The notes under the pieces were generated by a model that saw only the letters and a list, made by a program, of their open reading frames with translations, had not been told where the DNA came from and made no database searches. Below, in pieces: positions 14,631 through 20,463 of a stretch of 20,463 nucleotides of DNA; the first letter of the stretch is position 1, and the number at the start of each line of letters is the position of its first letter. Source of the stretch: Sandaracinaceae bacterium. GTDB taxonomy: Bacteria; Myxococcota_A; Polyangia; Polyangiales; Sandaracinaceae. The translations under genes were made by a program, and so were the position numbers. The stretch lies in the NCBI GenBank assembly GCA_020633195.1, contig JACKEC010000060.1:1-20463 (forward strand). Direction: 5' to 3'.

Positions 14631-14752
14631 CCTGGCGATCCGACGCCATCGACCCTCCAACTGGCGCGCTCACGGTCGCCCTCGGGGTTACCGGCGTCGT
14701 GACGACAATGCGGACCGCCGAGATAGTTCGGGCAGCTTCGAGGAAGGGCTGA

Positions 14753-15706
14753 GTGAACATCCGACACGGGAGTGACCAGGTGAACCCGACGACATCTCCG
14801 CCCGAGCCGAGCTTCGATCCCGCCGAGTGGATCGCGTGGCCCGATCTCGAGAACGTGGCCGCGGACGCGCAGCACCCCATCCACCGCCTCGGCGCCTACG
14901 TCATAGGCCGCTTCGACGAAAGGCCGACTCAGGCAGCGACGGGATACGAGGGAGAGGGGCCGCTTGCTCGGACGGGCGTGATCTACATCGGCGAGACCCA
15001 CGGGCGGACCTCGAGCCTCCTGAGTCGCCTGAAGCAGTTCGGGAACAGCGCAGGCATCTTCGGCCCACCTCAGGACGGTCACTATGCCGCATGGGGACTC
15101 AGGCCCGCGCTGGAGATCGAAGATCGGCGGTCGGCACTGCCTGAGGCGGAGGTGAGTCGGCTCTACGTCGCGCTGTGCCCACTTCCGCCGGCGATTCAGG
15201 CCGATACCGAGCGGCGAGACGCGCGTGGAGTTCTTCCTGGGCTCTTCGAGGCACGGCTCCTGTGGAGCTTCGTGCAGCAACGGGGACACCTTCCCCTGCT
15301 CAACAGCTCGGGTGACCACGGCGCCGCAGACCTGGCGGCTCGTGCAGATGCGGTCGTTGCGTCCCTCGATCAGGCCGCGGTGACCGAACTGATCGCGGCC
15401 TCCGAGGTGGCGAAAACTCAAGCAGTCGCTGCGGACATCCTGACCAAGATCATGGCCGCGTGGTCCTACACCGATCGGCCTATTCGCTCGAGAGTGGACG
15501 ACCGAGGTGACATCCACGCTTGCCGTCCTCTGGGAGGGGGGACCTGGATCTTCGTCGGCCACTCGACCGAGGGTGCCTACGTCTCGCTGTGGGCCGGGGA
15601 CGTCTGCGACTTCGGACCAGAGGACGCATCTGCTCAGCACGCCGCCGCACGCGATCCCGCATCTTTCGCGAACCTCGTTCGAGCCCTCGTGAAGTTCTGG
15701 GCCTGA
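14753..15706 (+). CDS. GIY-YIG nuclease-like protein
   Basis: A 317-residue protein with the layout of a GIY-YIG nuclease: GAY at residues 47-49 (GIY position), IYIG at 77-80 (YIG), arginine 92 in SSLLSRLKQF, and a glutamate at 166 in LFEARLLW followed by HLPLLN ending at N184, as in catalytic Glu and Asn positions of the fold. After about residue 190 an unrecognised C-terminal region of about 125 residues contains PLGGGTWIFVGH. The start chosen is GTG at 14753 with an AGGAAGGG-like site upstream; a later GTG at 14780 is possible. It lies 122 nt after the helicase on the same strand and could be read through or have its own promoter. Third-position GC is lower than in the helicase operon, consistent with separate acquisition. 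Nuclease activity is inferred. Confidence 0.78.
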   Translation: MNIRHGSDQVNPTTSPPEPSFDPAEWIAWPDLENVAADAQHPIHRLGAYVIGRFDERPTQAATGYEGEGPLARTGVIYIGETHGRTSSLLSRLKQFGNSAGIFGPPQDGHYAAWGLRPALEIEDRRSALPEAEVSRLYVALCPLPPAIQADTERRDARGVLPGLFEARLLWSFVQQRGHLPLLNSSGDHGAADLAARADAVVASLDQAAVTELIAASEVAKTQAVAADILTKIMAAWSYTDRPIRSRVDDRGDIHACRPLGGGTWIFVGHSTEGAYVSLWAGDVCDFGPEDASAQHAAARDPASFANLVRALVKFWA

Positions 15707-15875
15707 CTTCCTGTCTGGTCTCTGACGGCTACGTCTCGCCGTCGGCCATCGCGCGCCCCTCACGGCGGGCCGCGCTACCGGTTCAGGCGGTCCGTCCGCC
15801 ATGGTCGTTCGGCCACGTCGAGTCCGACGAAGCGCCTCGCCTCCGCCCGAGGGGACCTCGATGGCCGCGGTCCGA

Positions 15876-15881
15876 TACCCT
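15876..15881 (+). promoter_or_regulatory. -10-like box (TACCCT) before the metallopeptidase gene, leaderless-type spacing
   Basis: TACCCT is followed by exactly 7 nt and then the ATG at 15889, so transcription would start at the start codon; no Shine-Dalgarno is visible upstream of that ATG. This mirrors the box at 5368. No good -35 element was found. Confidence 0.35.
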
Positions 15882-15888
15882 GACCGCG

Positions 15889-16698
15889 ATGACATTCACG
15901 GTGCAACAGAGTCCAGCGGGCGCTCGGTGCTTCCGCCGGCGGATCCACGTTGGCGTGATGGTGTTTCCGTCGGCTCAAGAACCCTCTCAGAACGCCGCCG
16001 TCGATCACCGCCCCTTCAAGGCCCCCAACGCGATCACCCTCCCACCCGGAGTGCGCGCGATGCGCGACCAAGCCGCGCGGGTCTGGGGCCCATTTCAGGT
16101 GGAAGCAAACGGCATCACCTACGCCTACGAGTTCGACTTCCATATCGCGATGGCGTCGACGATGACCCCGGTACGACGCTTTGTGCGGGACACCAACGCT
16201 GACCGCGACCGGGAGGTGCCGGAAGAGAGCGCTCGGCCGATCGTCGACGCGTTCGCCGAGGCCAACGCGGCCCGCTTCGCGAACATCGCGCTCGTTCACA
16301 CCGCGCTTCGAGGCAATGCCTGCGCGCCCTGTATTCAGCGTCCGGGTGGGCTTGTGGCTCCTTCCGCGCCACGTGCCGAGCACCCCGGTGTCTTGACCAG
16401 AACATCGAACGCGATGGTCCTTCACCTCGGGGCGATCCAGGAGGCCGACAATCGGACGGTCGCCCACGAGTTGGGTCACATGCTGGGCATGGCCGACTTC
16501 AACTACCAAGGGCCGGACCTGATGGCGAGAGACCGTCACCGAGGCGACAGCGTCCGTCGACTCACGGATCGCGACAAGGAGCGCTTCCATGATGTCCTCG
16601 CCGTCTCCCCGCTTGGCGTCCGATGGGTCGGCGGGCGGCCGCCAGAGCCGCACTCGCGGCGGCGCGACCGGCGACGCGTCTTGCGGGTGTCCAGGTGA
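15889..16698 (+). CDS. Metzincin-like zinc metallopeptidase
   Basis: A 269-residue protein with HELGHMLGMAD at residues 193-203, the HExxHxxGxxD zinc site of metzincin-like peptidases in which the third ligand is aspartate instead of histidine. DLMARD at 211-216 would provide the methionine turn (M212). Between residues 10 and 185 the protein is unrecognised, with several cysteines (14, 145, 148) and a CAPC pair. It ends in an arginine-rich tail. There is no signal peptide, so it is probably cytoplasmic, although the start could be mis-set because the frame is open upstream. Its stop overlaps the GTG of the lipoprotein gene as GTGA, so both form a two-gene operon. Substrate is unknown. Confidence 0.75.
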   Translation: MTFTVQQSPAGARCFRRRIHVGVMVFPSAQEPSQNAAVDHRPFKAPNAITLPPGVRAMRDQAARVWGPFQVEANGITYAYEFDFHIAMASTMTPVRRFVRDTNADRDREVPEESARPIVDAFAEANAARFANIALVHTALRGNACAPCIQRPGGLVAPSAPRAEHPGVLTRTSNAMVLHLGAIQEADNRTVAHELGHMLGMADFNYQGPDLMARDRHRGDSVRRLTDRDKERFHDVLAVSPLGVRWVGGRPPEPHSRRRDRRRVLRVSR

Positions 16699-17300
16699 GA
16701 CGGTGTGGCGTCCTGGTCCTCGGTCTGGGCCTGGGCTGCTCCCCGCCGACTCCCCCGCCTCCTCCGACCGAGGCCCCCAAGCAGGGGGTCGGTGTCGGTG
16801 AGCTGGGCCCGGTGCTCGCTTGCGAGGACATCGATCCAGACACCGCTCCGCCTCGCTTTCGCCTCGCGATCGGGCACTTCTCCGTCGAGAACGACTTCGA
16901 GCTCGAGTGCGGTCGCGTCCAGCTCCATCCTCCCGAGGCGACGTGGGGCTACGTTGAAGTTCTGCAAAAGACGTTGCGGCGTGTACCCGACGCTCGGCGC
17001 TGGAGCGTCCGGCGCATCCGGGGCGAGACGTTCCGTCAGGCGGTCATCCCCGTGCGGGCGTCCCCGGTCGACAACCCTCGGTTCGGACGCATCCTGTCGG
17101 CCTCGCCGGACGAGGAATGGCCCGCGGCGCGCTACGGGAGCCTCGAGTACGAGTCCGCCGACTTCGACGCCACCATCGGTGACGATCCCCGCGAGTGGCA
17201 CGCGTACTTCACGGCCAGCTGCGAGGAGCCCGCGTGCTGGTCCGTGGAGTCGGCCTCGAGGCGGCGGCGGGCTCCGCGTCCGTTGGGATCGGCTCGCTGA
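16695..17300 (+). CDS. Putative lipoprotein of unknown function
   Basis: A 201-residue protein starting at a GTG (16695) that overlaps the peptidase stop. The N-terminus has two arginines, a hydrophobic run and then LGLGC with cysteine 15, followed by a proline-rich spacer (residues 17-25). That is a lipoprotein signal, though glycine at -3 of the cysteine is not canonical. The rest is acidic, with no recognised domain; it ends with a basic, arginine-rich tail. The pairing with a metallopeptidase suggests a partner or substrate at the envelope, but this is only inference. The frame extends upstream to an ATG at 16623 inside the peptidase gene; that start was rejected because it would bury the lipoprotein signal. 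Confidence 0.7.
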   Translation: MRRCGVLVLGLGLGCSPPTPPPPPTEAPKQGVGVGELGPVLACEDIDPDTAPPRFRLAIGHFSVENDFELECGRVQLHPPEATWGYVEVLQKTLRRVPDARRWSVRRIRGETFRQAVIPVRASPVDNPRFGRILSASPDEEWPAARYGSLEYESADFDATIGDDPREWHAYFTASCEEPACWSVESASRRRRAPRPLGSAR

Positions 17301-18000
17301 CCGCGCCCTCGCAGGTCGACCAGCTCAGGCGCAGCGTCGGGCTCGCGTGCCTTCCAGACCGCGCAGGGCAGGTTCCGGGCGACCGCTCGGGGAGCTCGGT
17401 CGGATCGAACATCGCGTACTCGTGGTCGGGGCGCTCAGCGCGTCCCTGAGGTTGCCGCCCTCGGACACGACCGCTGGCGGGAAGCCCACGCATGTGGGGA
17501 CGAAGCGAAGACGTCGATGGTCTCGGCATCATCGTCAGCACCTGGGCCACGGCCAGATGCTCCTCGCAGACACCAGGACCCACGCCTGCGTCGCCGAGGC
17601 CAACCGCGTCGTGGGGCCAGGACGCCCACGCGCAGGCCACCATCTCGTGCAACGCCGGTGAAGGCGACCTCCAGGCTCTCATCTCCTGTCGTCGAGCTCC
17701 GCAGCAAGTAGCAGCAGATGCGCCTCGTGTACGCGATACCACTCGAGGGCCAGGCTCAGAGGCCGTCGCCGGCAGGGGGTTGTGGAGGAGCGCGCGCAGC
17801 TCGCGACGGAGGCGGCAGGCTGCAGGCGCGATGACGGTTCGTGTTCGACATGCCAGCCCATCGGCCCGGCGATCGGAGGGTTTCGTGGCGGCGTCACGGC
17901 GAACGACCAGGAGGATGCAGGGAGCAGGATCGCGGCGAGCATCAGGCCCCCGACGCGACTCCCCAGCCCTGCCCCCGATGCGTCCCCAGCAACGCGCCGC
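17301..18000. other. Intergenic region without a convincing gene
   Basis: Several overlapping frames of 60-230 codons exist, typical of GC-rich DNA, but none has a good start, ribosome binding site or recognisable domain. On the minus strand between about 17930 and 17400, protein-like stretches switch frame (for example LEWYRVHEAHLLLL near 17730 and DDAETIDVFASSPH near 17510), which could mark a decayed gene. Nothing else is seen. Confidence 0.4.
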
Positions 18001-19993
18001 TCAGGCGGCGTCGAGCCTTTCGGCGGTGCCCGCGAGGACGAGCTCGTCTCCGTCCTCGGGCGCTCTGCGCTCGCCAGGCAACGTCACCGGACCGCGTCCC
18101 CGGTGGATGGCGAGGACGGTGGCGCTGAATGCGAGCGCGCAGGTCGAGCTCGGTCAGGGTGCGGCCGTGCGCAGGTGAGGTGTCGGTGAGGCGGACGCGG
18201 GCGATGGTGCCCAGGTCGACCTCCTCGGCGTCGGCGGGGGGCTCGTCCTCGTCGCTCGACAGCGCGGCCACGAGCCGCGCGGCGGCGGAGCGGACCTCGG
18301 CGTCGACCTTCCTCGCCGAACGGATCGCGATGATCGTCAGCGCGGCGAGCACGACGAGGACGAAGAGGATGCCGTGGCCGTCCGGGAGGACGGCGCCGAG
18401 CACGGTGGCGGAGGGGAAGCCGACGAGCGCGGTGAGGCCGATCAGGAGGAGGACGGTCAGGGCGCGCACGCGCGCGGGCGACGGAGCCGCCGACTCGGGG
18501 GGCGCGAGCACGGCGGTGGCGAGCGAGCGCGTGGTCCGAACGGTGACGGCCAGGACGGGGAGGATCACGGCCACCGCCCCGGCGAGCCACAGGACCCTCG
18601 CGGTGGGCGACGAGACGCCGAGCCGCGCCGCGACCGCGGGGACGGCCTCCCCGGACAAGCTCGCCGTGAGGAGGACGATCCCGAAGACGAGCCCGACGTC
18701 CCACGCGAGGGCGCGGACGCCGACGCGGATCCGGCTCGCGCGGCCGTCGGAGCTCCCGGCGCGGAGGCGCGCGACCCACTGCTCGTGCAGGGCGAGGAGC
18801 CGGCGCAAGGCCTTGGGCATGGCTCGATCGACGAGGCTCACGATCCGCGGTGAGGCTCGAATCGCGAGCGGGGTGGTGAACGCGGTCAGGACCGCCACGG
18901 TCACGAGGATCGATCGGAGCTCGGGGCGCGCGACGCCCGCCGACACGCCCACCGCGGCGAGGATGAAGCCGAACTCGCCGATCTGACCGAGCGCGAGCCC
19001 CGCGGTCACGGAGCGTCGCACGCCCATCCCGGATACGAGGCCGGCCATGCTCACGACGGCGAGCTGCGCGACGATGACGAGCACGGTCACGCCGAGCGCG
19101 ACGGGCAGGCTCTGGAGCGCCTCGCGAGGGTCGACGGTCATCCCGACGGAGACGAAGAAGATGCCGGCGAAGACGTCCTTCAAGGGCTCGGTCCGTCGGG
19201 CGACGGCGTGACCGTGACCGGACTCGGCGACCAGGACGCCGGCGACGAACGCGCCGAGCGCGACCGAGTAGCCGAGCTCGGAGGCGAGCGCCGCGAGGAC
19301 GAAGCAGAGCCCCACGCTGACGACGACGAGCACCTCGTCGCTCACGAGCGACGCGACCCAGCGGACGATCCGAGGGACGAGGAGCAGCCCGACGACGACC
19401 ATGCCGACGAGCACCCCGGCGAGCCGCAGGAGGTCCCCTCCGAGCGCCTCCGGCTCCAGCCCGCTGCCCGCCGCCACGCCGGTCATGACGGCGACCAAGA
19501 CGATGGCCAGGACGTCCTGCACGACCAGGATGCCGAGGACGTGCTCCCGCAGCCCCTCGTCGACGCCGGCGGTCAAGGCGCGGCTCACCACCATCGTGCT
19601 CGAGATCGCGACGCAGGCGCCGAGGAAGAGGCCGTCGGTGGTGCCCCACCCGAGCCGCTCCGCGAAGGCGAAGCCGCACCAGAACAGGAAGCCCACCTGG
19701 ACCGCTCCGGTCAGGCCCGCGGTCGGCAGGACCCGGAGCAGCCGCGCGACGCGGAGCTCGAGCCCGACGCCGAACATCACGAGCACGACGCCGAGCTCCG
19801 CGAGGGTCTCGACGCGCGCGGCGTCGGCGAAGAGGGGGATGGGGATATACGGCCCGACGACGAGCCCGGCGATCAGGTACGCGAGCACGGTCGGCTGACC
19901 CAAGCGGCGCGCGATCGGGCTGGTGATGGCGGCCACCCCCAGCACCAGCGCCAGGTCGAGGACGAGGGACGCTCCATGCGAGTCGCCGGACAT
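17942..19993 (-). CDS. CPA2 (Kef-type) cation:proton antiporter, C-terminus frameshifted
   Basis: An inner-membrane monovalent cation:proton antiporter. The frame is 683 residues from ATG 19993, which has GAGGAGGGAGAGG just upstream; an in-frame ATG at 20128 was rejected because it adds an unlikely arginine-rich extension. Residues 10-390 form the CPA2 core: LGQPTVLAYLIAGLVVGP (31-48), SSTMVVSRAL (131-140), VVQDVLAIVL (157-166) with the QD pair, and GEFGFILAAVG (339-349). Four further hydrophobic segments (about 430-447, 466-484, 511-527, 541-557) follow. There is no Rossmann RCK_N domain. A TrkA_C domain begins near 590, but after residue 621 the reading frame turns into arginine-rich nonsense; the true domain end is in another frame (see the frameshift entry). 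Without the one-base shift the protein would be 663 residues, ending at 18001. Confidence 0.9.
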   Translation of the reverse strand: MSGDSHGASLVLDLALVLGVAAITSPIARRLGQPTVLAYLIAGLVVGPYIPIPLFADAARVETLAELGVVLVMFGVGLELRVARLLRVLPTAGLTGAVQVGFLFWCGFAFAERLGWGTTDGLFLGACVAISSTMVVSRALTAGVDEGLREHVLGILVVQDVLAIVLVAVMTGVAAGSGLEPEALGGDLLRLAGVLVGMVVVGLLLVPRIVRWVASLVSDEVLVVVSVGLCFVLAALASELGYSVALGAFVAGVLVAESGHGHAVARRTEPLKDVFAGIFFVSVGMTVDPREALQSLPVALGVTVLVIVAQLAVVSMAGLVSGMGVRRSVTAGLALGQIGEFGFILAAVGVSAGVARPELRSILVTVAVLTAFTTPLAIRASPRIVSLVDRAMPKALRRLLALHEQWVARLRAGSSDGRASRIRVGVRALAWDVGLVFGIVLLTASLSGEAVPAVAARLGVSSPTARVLWLAGAVAVILPVLAVTVRTTRSLATAVLAPPESAAPSPARVRALTVLLLIGLTALVGFPSATVLGAVLPDGHGILFVLVVLAALTIIAIRSARKVDAEVRSAAARLVAALSSDEDEPPADAEEVDLGTIARVRLTDTSPAHGRTLTELDLRARIQRHRPRHPPGTRSGDVAWRAQSARGRRRARPRGHRRKARRRLSGALLGTHRGQGWGVASGA
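18001..18130 (-). pseudogene. Displaced C-terminal half of the antiporter TrkA_C domain (one-base frameshift)
   Basis: In the frame displaced by one base, the minus strand encodes TVLAIHRGRGPVTLPGERR and then APEDGDELVLAGTAERLDAA, ending in TGA at 18003-18001. This is a good TrkA_C sequence and continues the LDLRAR of the main frame if one base is removed, most simply the A opposite position 18130 (CGC-A-TTC). No slippery run is present, so a one-base insertion by mutation or a sequencing error is more likely than programmed frameshifting. Confidence 0.85.
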
Positions 19994-20051
19994 CAGCCTC
20001 TCCCTCCTCGTGTGGTGTGTTCCTCTGCTCGTCCCATACGCGACCCTCCCG

Positions 20052-20068
20052 CCGAGGCGCCGCCTCGG
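20052..20068. repeat. Perfect 8-1-8 palindrome upstream of the antiporter gene
   Basis: CCGAGGCG, one base, then CGCCTCGG. It lies about 60 nt upstream of the antiporter start and about 57 nt after the stop of the small exported protein on the same strand. It could be an operator, or a hairpin ending the upstream transcript; no T-run follows in the leftward direction, so a rho-independent terminator is not well supported. Confidence 0.45.
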
Positions 20069-20124
20069 AAGCTCGAGCTCCGACCGCCTCGAAGCGCGCC
20101 CCCGACGTGGAGGCGCGCGAGGGC

Positions 20125-20433
20125 TCATGGGTCGTCGGGATCTCGCGAAGGGTGAACGCGCGGCGGCGGCCGCAGGGCCGGGGAGGCGCGGCGCGGCGCG
20201 GCGGTCGCGACGGTCGCGACGGGCGGCGGCGAGACGCTCCGGTGGCGCCGCACGTGGCGCGGCGCGTGACGCTGAAGGGCGGTCACCGAGGAGGTCACGG
20301 TGCGCGGCAACGCGGCCCCCCAGGGGGCGCCGTCGGCGTGCTCACCCGGCGCGTTCGCGTGGGGGCTCGGCGTCGACGGCAGAGCGATGGCCCCGATCAA
20401 GAAGAGCGCGAAGACAGCGGCGCGCGGGGACAT
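20125..20433 (-). CDS. Small exported protein of unknown function
   Basis: A 102-residue frame with a convincing signal peptide: MSPRAAVFALFLIGAIALP, then a cleavable SPHANA stretch around residue 28. The mature part is rich in alanine, proline, arginine and histidine, with a VATVATA repeat encoded by a tandem CGGTCGCGA, and has no recognised domain. The ribosome binding site before ATG 20433 is weak. The gene reads towards the antiporter, 131 nt away. The arginine/histidine-rich, low-complexity mature part is also what a chance frame in GC-rich DNA looks like, so the signal peptide is the main support. Confidence 0.5.
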   Translation of the reverse strand: MSPRAAVFALFLIGAIALPSTPSPHANAPGEHADGAPWGAALPRTVTSSVTALQRHAPRHVRRHRSVSPPPVATVATAAPRRASPALRPPPRVHPSRDPDDP

Positions 20434-20463
20434 CGTCTAGAGGATGTCGGTCATCGGGGCTCG

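Noticed and set aside
14696..14706. 11-nt palindrome GTCGTGACGAC between the helicase and the GIY-YIG gene
   Set aside because: Too short to call an operator or terminator, with no T-run and no second copy seen.
18120..18140. Programmed ribosomal frameshift in the antiporter
   Set aside because: There is no slippery homopolymer or heptamer at the junction, so mutation or sequencing error is the simpler reading.
18084..19679. Alternative minus-strand frame of 531 codons inside the antiporter gene
   Set aside because: Shadow frame, arginine-rich; the antiporter frame carries the membrane segments.
20190..20222. Short tandem GC repeats (GCGCG-rich, and CGGTCGCGA twice)
   Set aside because: They encode a low-complexity stretch of the small exported protein and are too short to be a repeat element or CRISPR.

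Overview
The window is about 20.5 kb of high-GC DNA. Strong G/C third-position bias, tightly overlapping ATGA/GTGA gene junctions, a lipoprotein gene and TAnnnT boxes placed 7 nt before a start codon suggest a myxobacterium-like bacterium (Myxococcota). That assignment is inferred from style and composition only; no rRNA or marker gene is present. No tRNA, rRNA, CRISPR array or intact insertion sequence was seen.

Left part (1-4487, minus strand): the first genes of a BREX type 3-like phage-defence operon. brxF (small P-loop ATPase) overlaps brxC (large DUF6079-type P-loop ATPase) by 4 bp. Four bases after brxC a third gene starts and runs off the window edge. That gene is not in the published set of annotated frames and was found by translating the reverse strand. 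It begins like a PD-(D/E)XK nuclease rather than the methyltransferase usually expected next. The methyltransferase (PglX), PglZ and helicase needed for complete BREX would have to lie beyond position 1.

Divergent control region (4488-5380): roughly 0.9 kb with a plausible brxF promoter, an inverted repeat between its -10 box and its Shine-Dalgarno, and one possible small minus-strand gene. Nothing else could be identified.

Centre (5381-14630, plus strand): a tightly coupled operon with a 33-codon leader ORF, an AddB/RexB-like protein without visible catalytic motifs, an AddA-like UvrD helicase-nuclease, a 237-residue PD-(D/E)XK-like protein, and a UvrD-type helicase with an N-terminal RelE/ParE-like domain. 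It looks like a duplex-end processing machine of the AddAB type with two extra accessory parts, placed back to back with BREX. A GIY-YIG nuclease-like gene (14753-15706) follows on the same strand. This is the best candidate for an undescribed defence or DNA-processing module; the functional link is inferred from operon structure and neighbourhood.

Right part (15889-20433): a metzincin-like zinc peptidase overlapping a lipoprotein gene, about 0.7 kb with no convincing gene, then (minus strand) a CPA2/Kef-type cation:proton antiporter whose C-terminal TrkA_C domain is split by a one-base frameshift, and a small exported protein. These look like ordinary chromosomal genes bordering the defence region.
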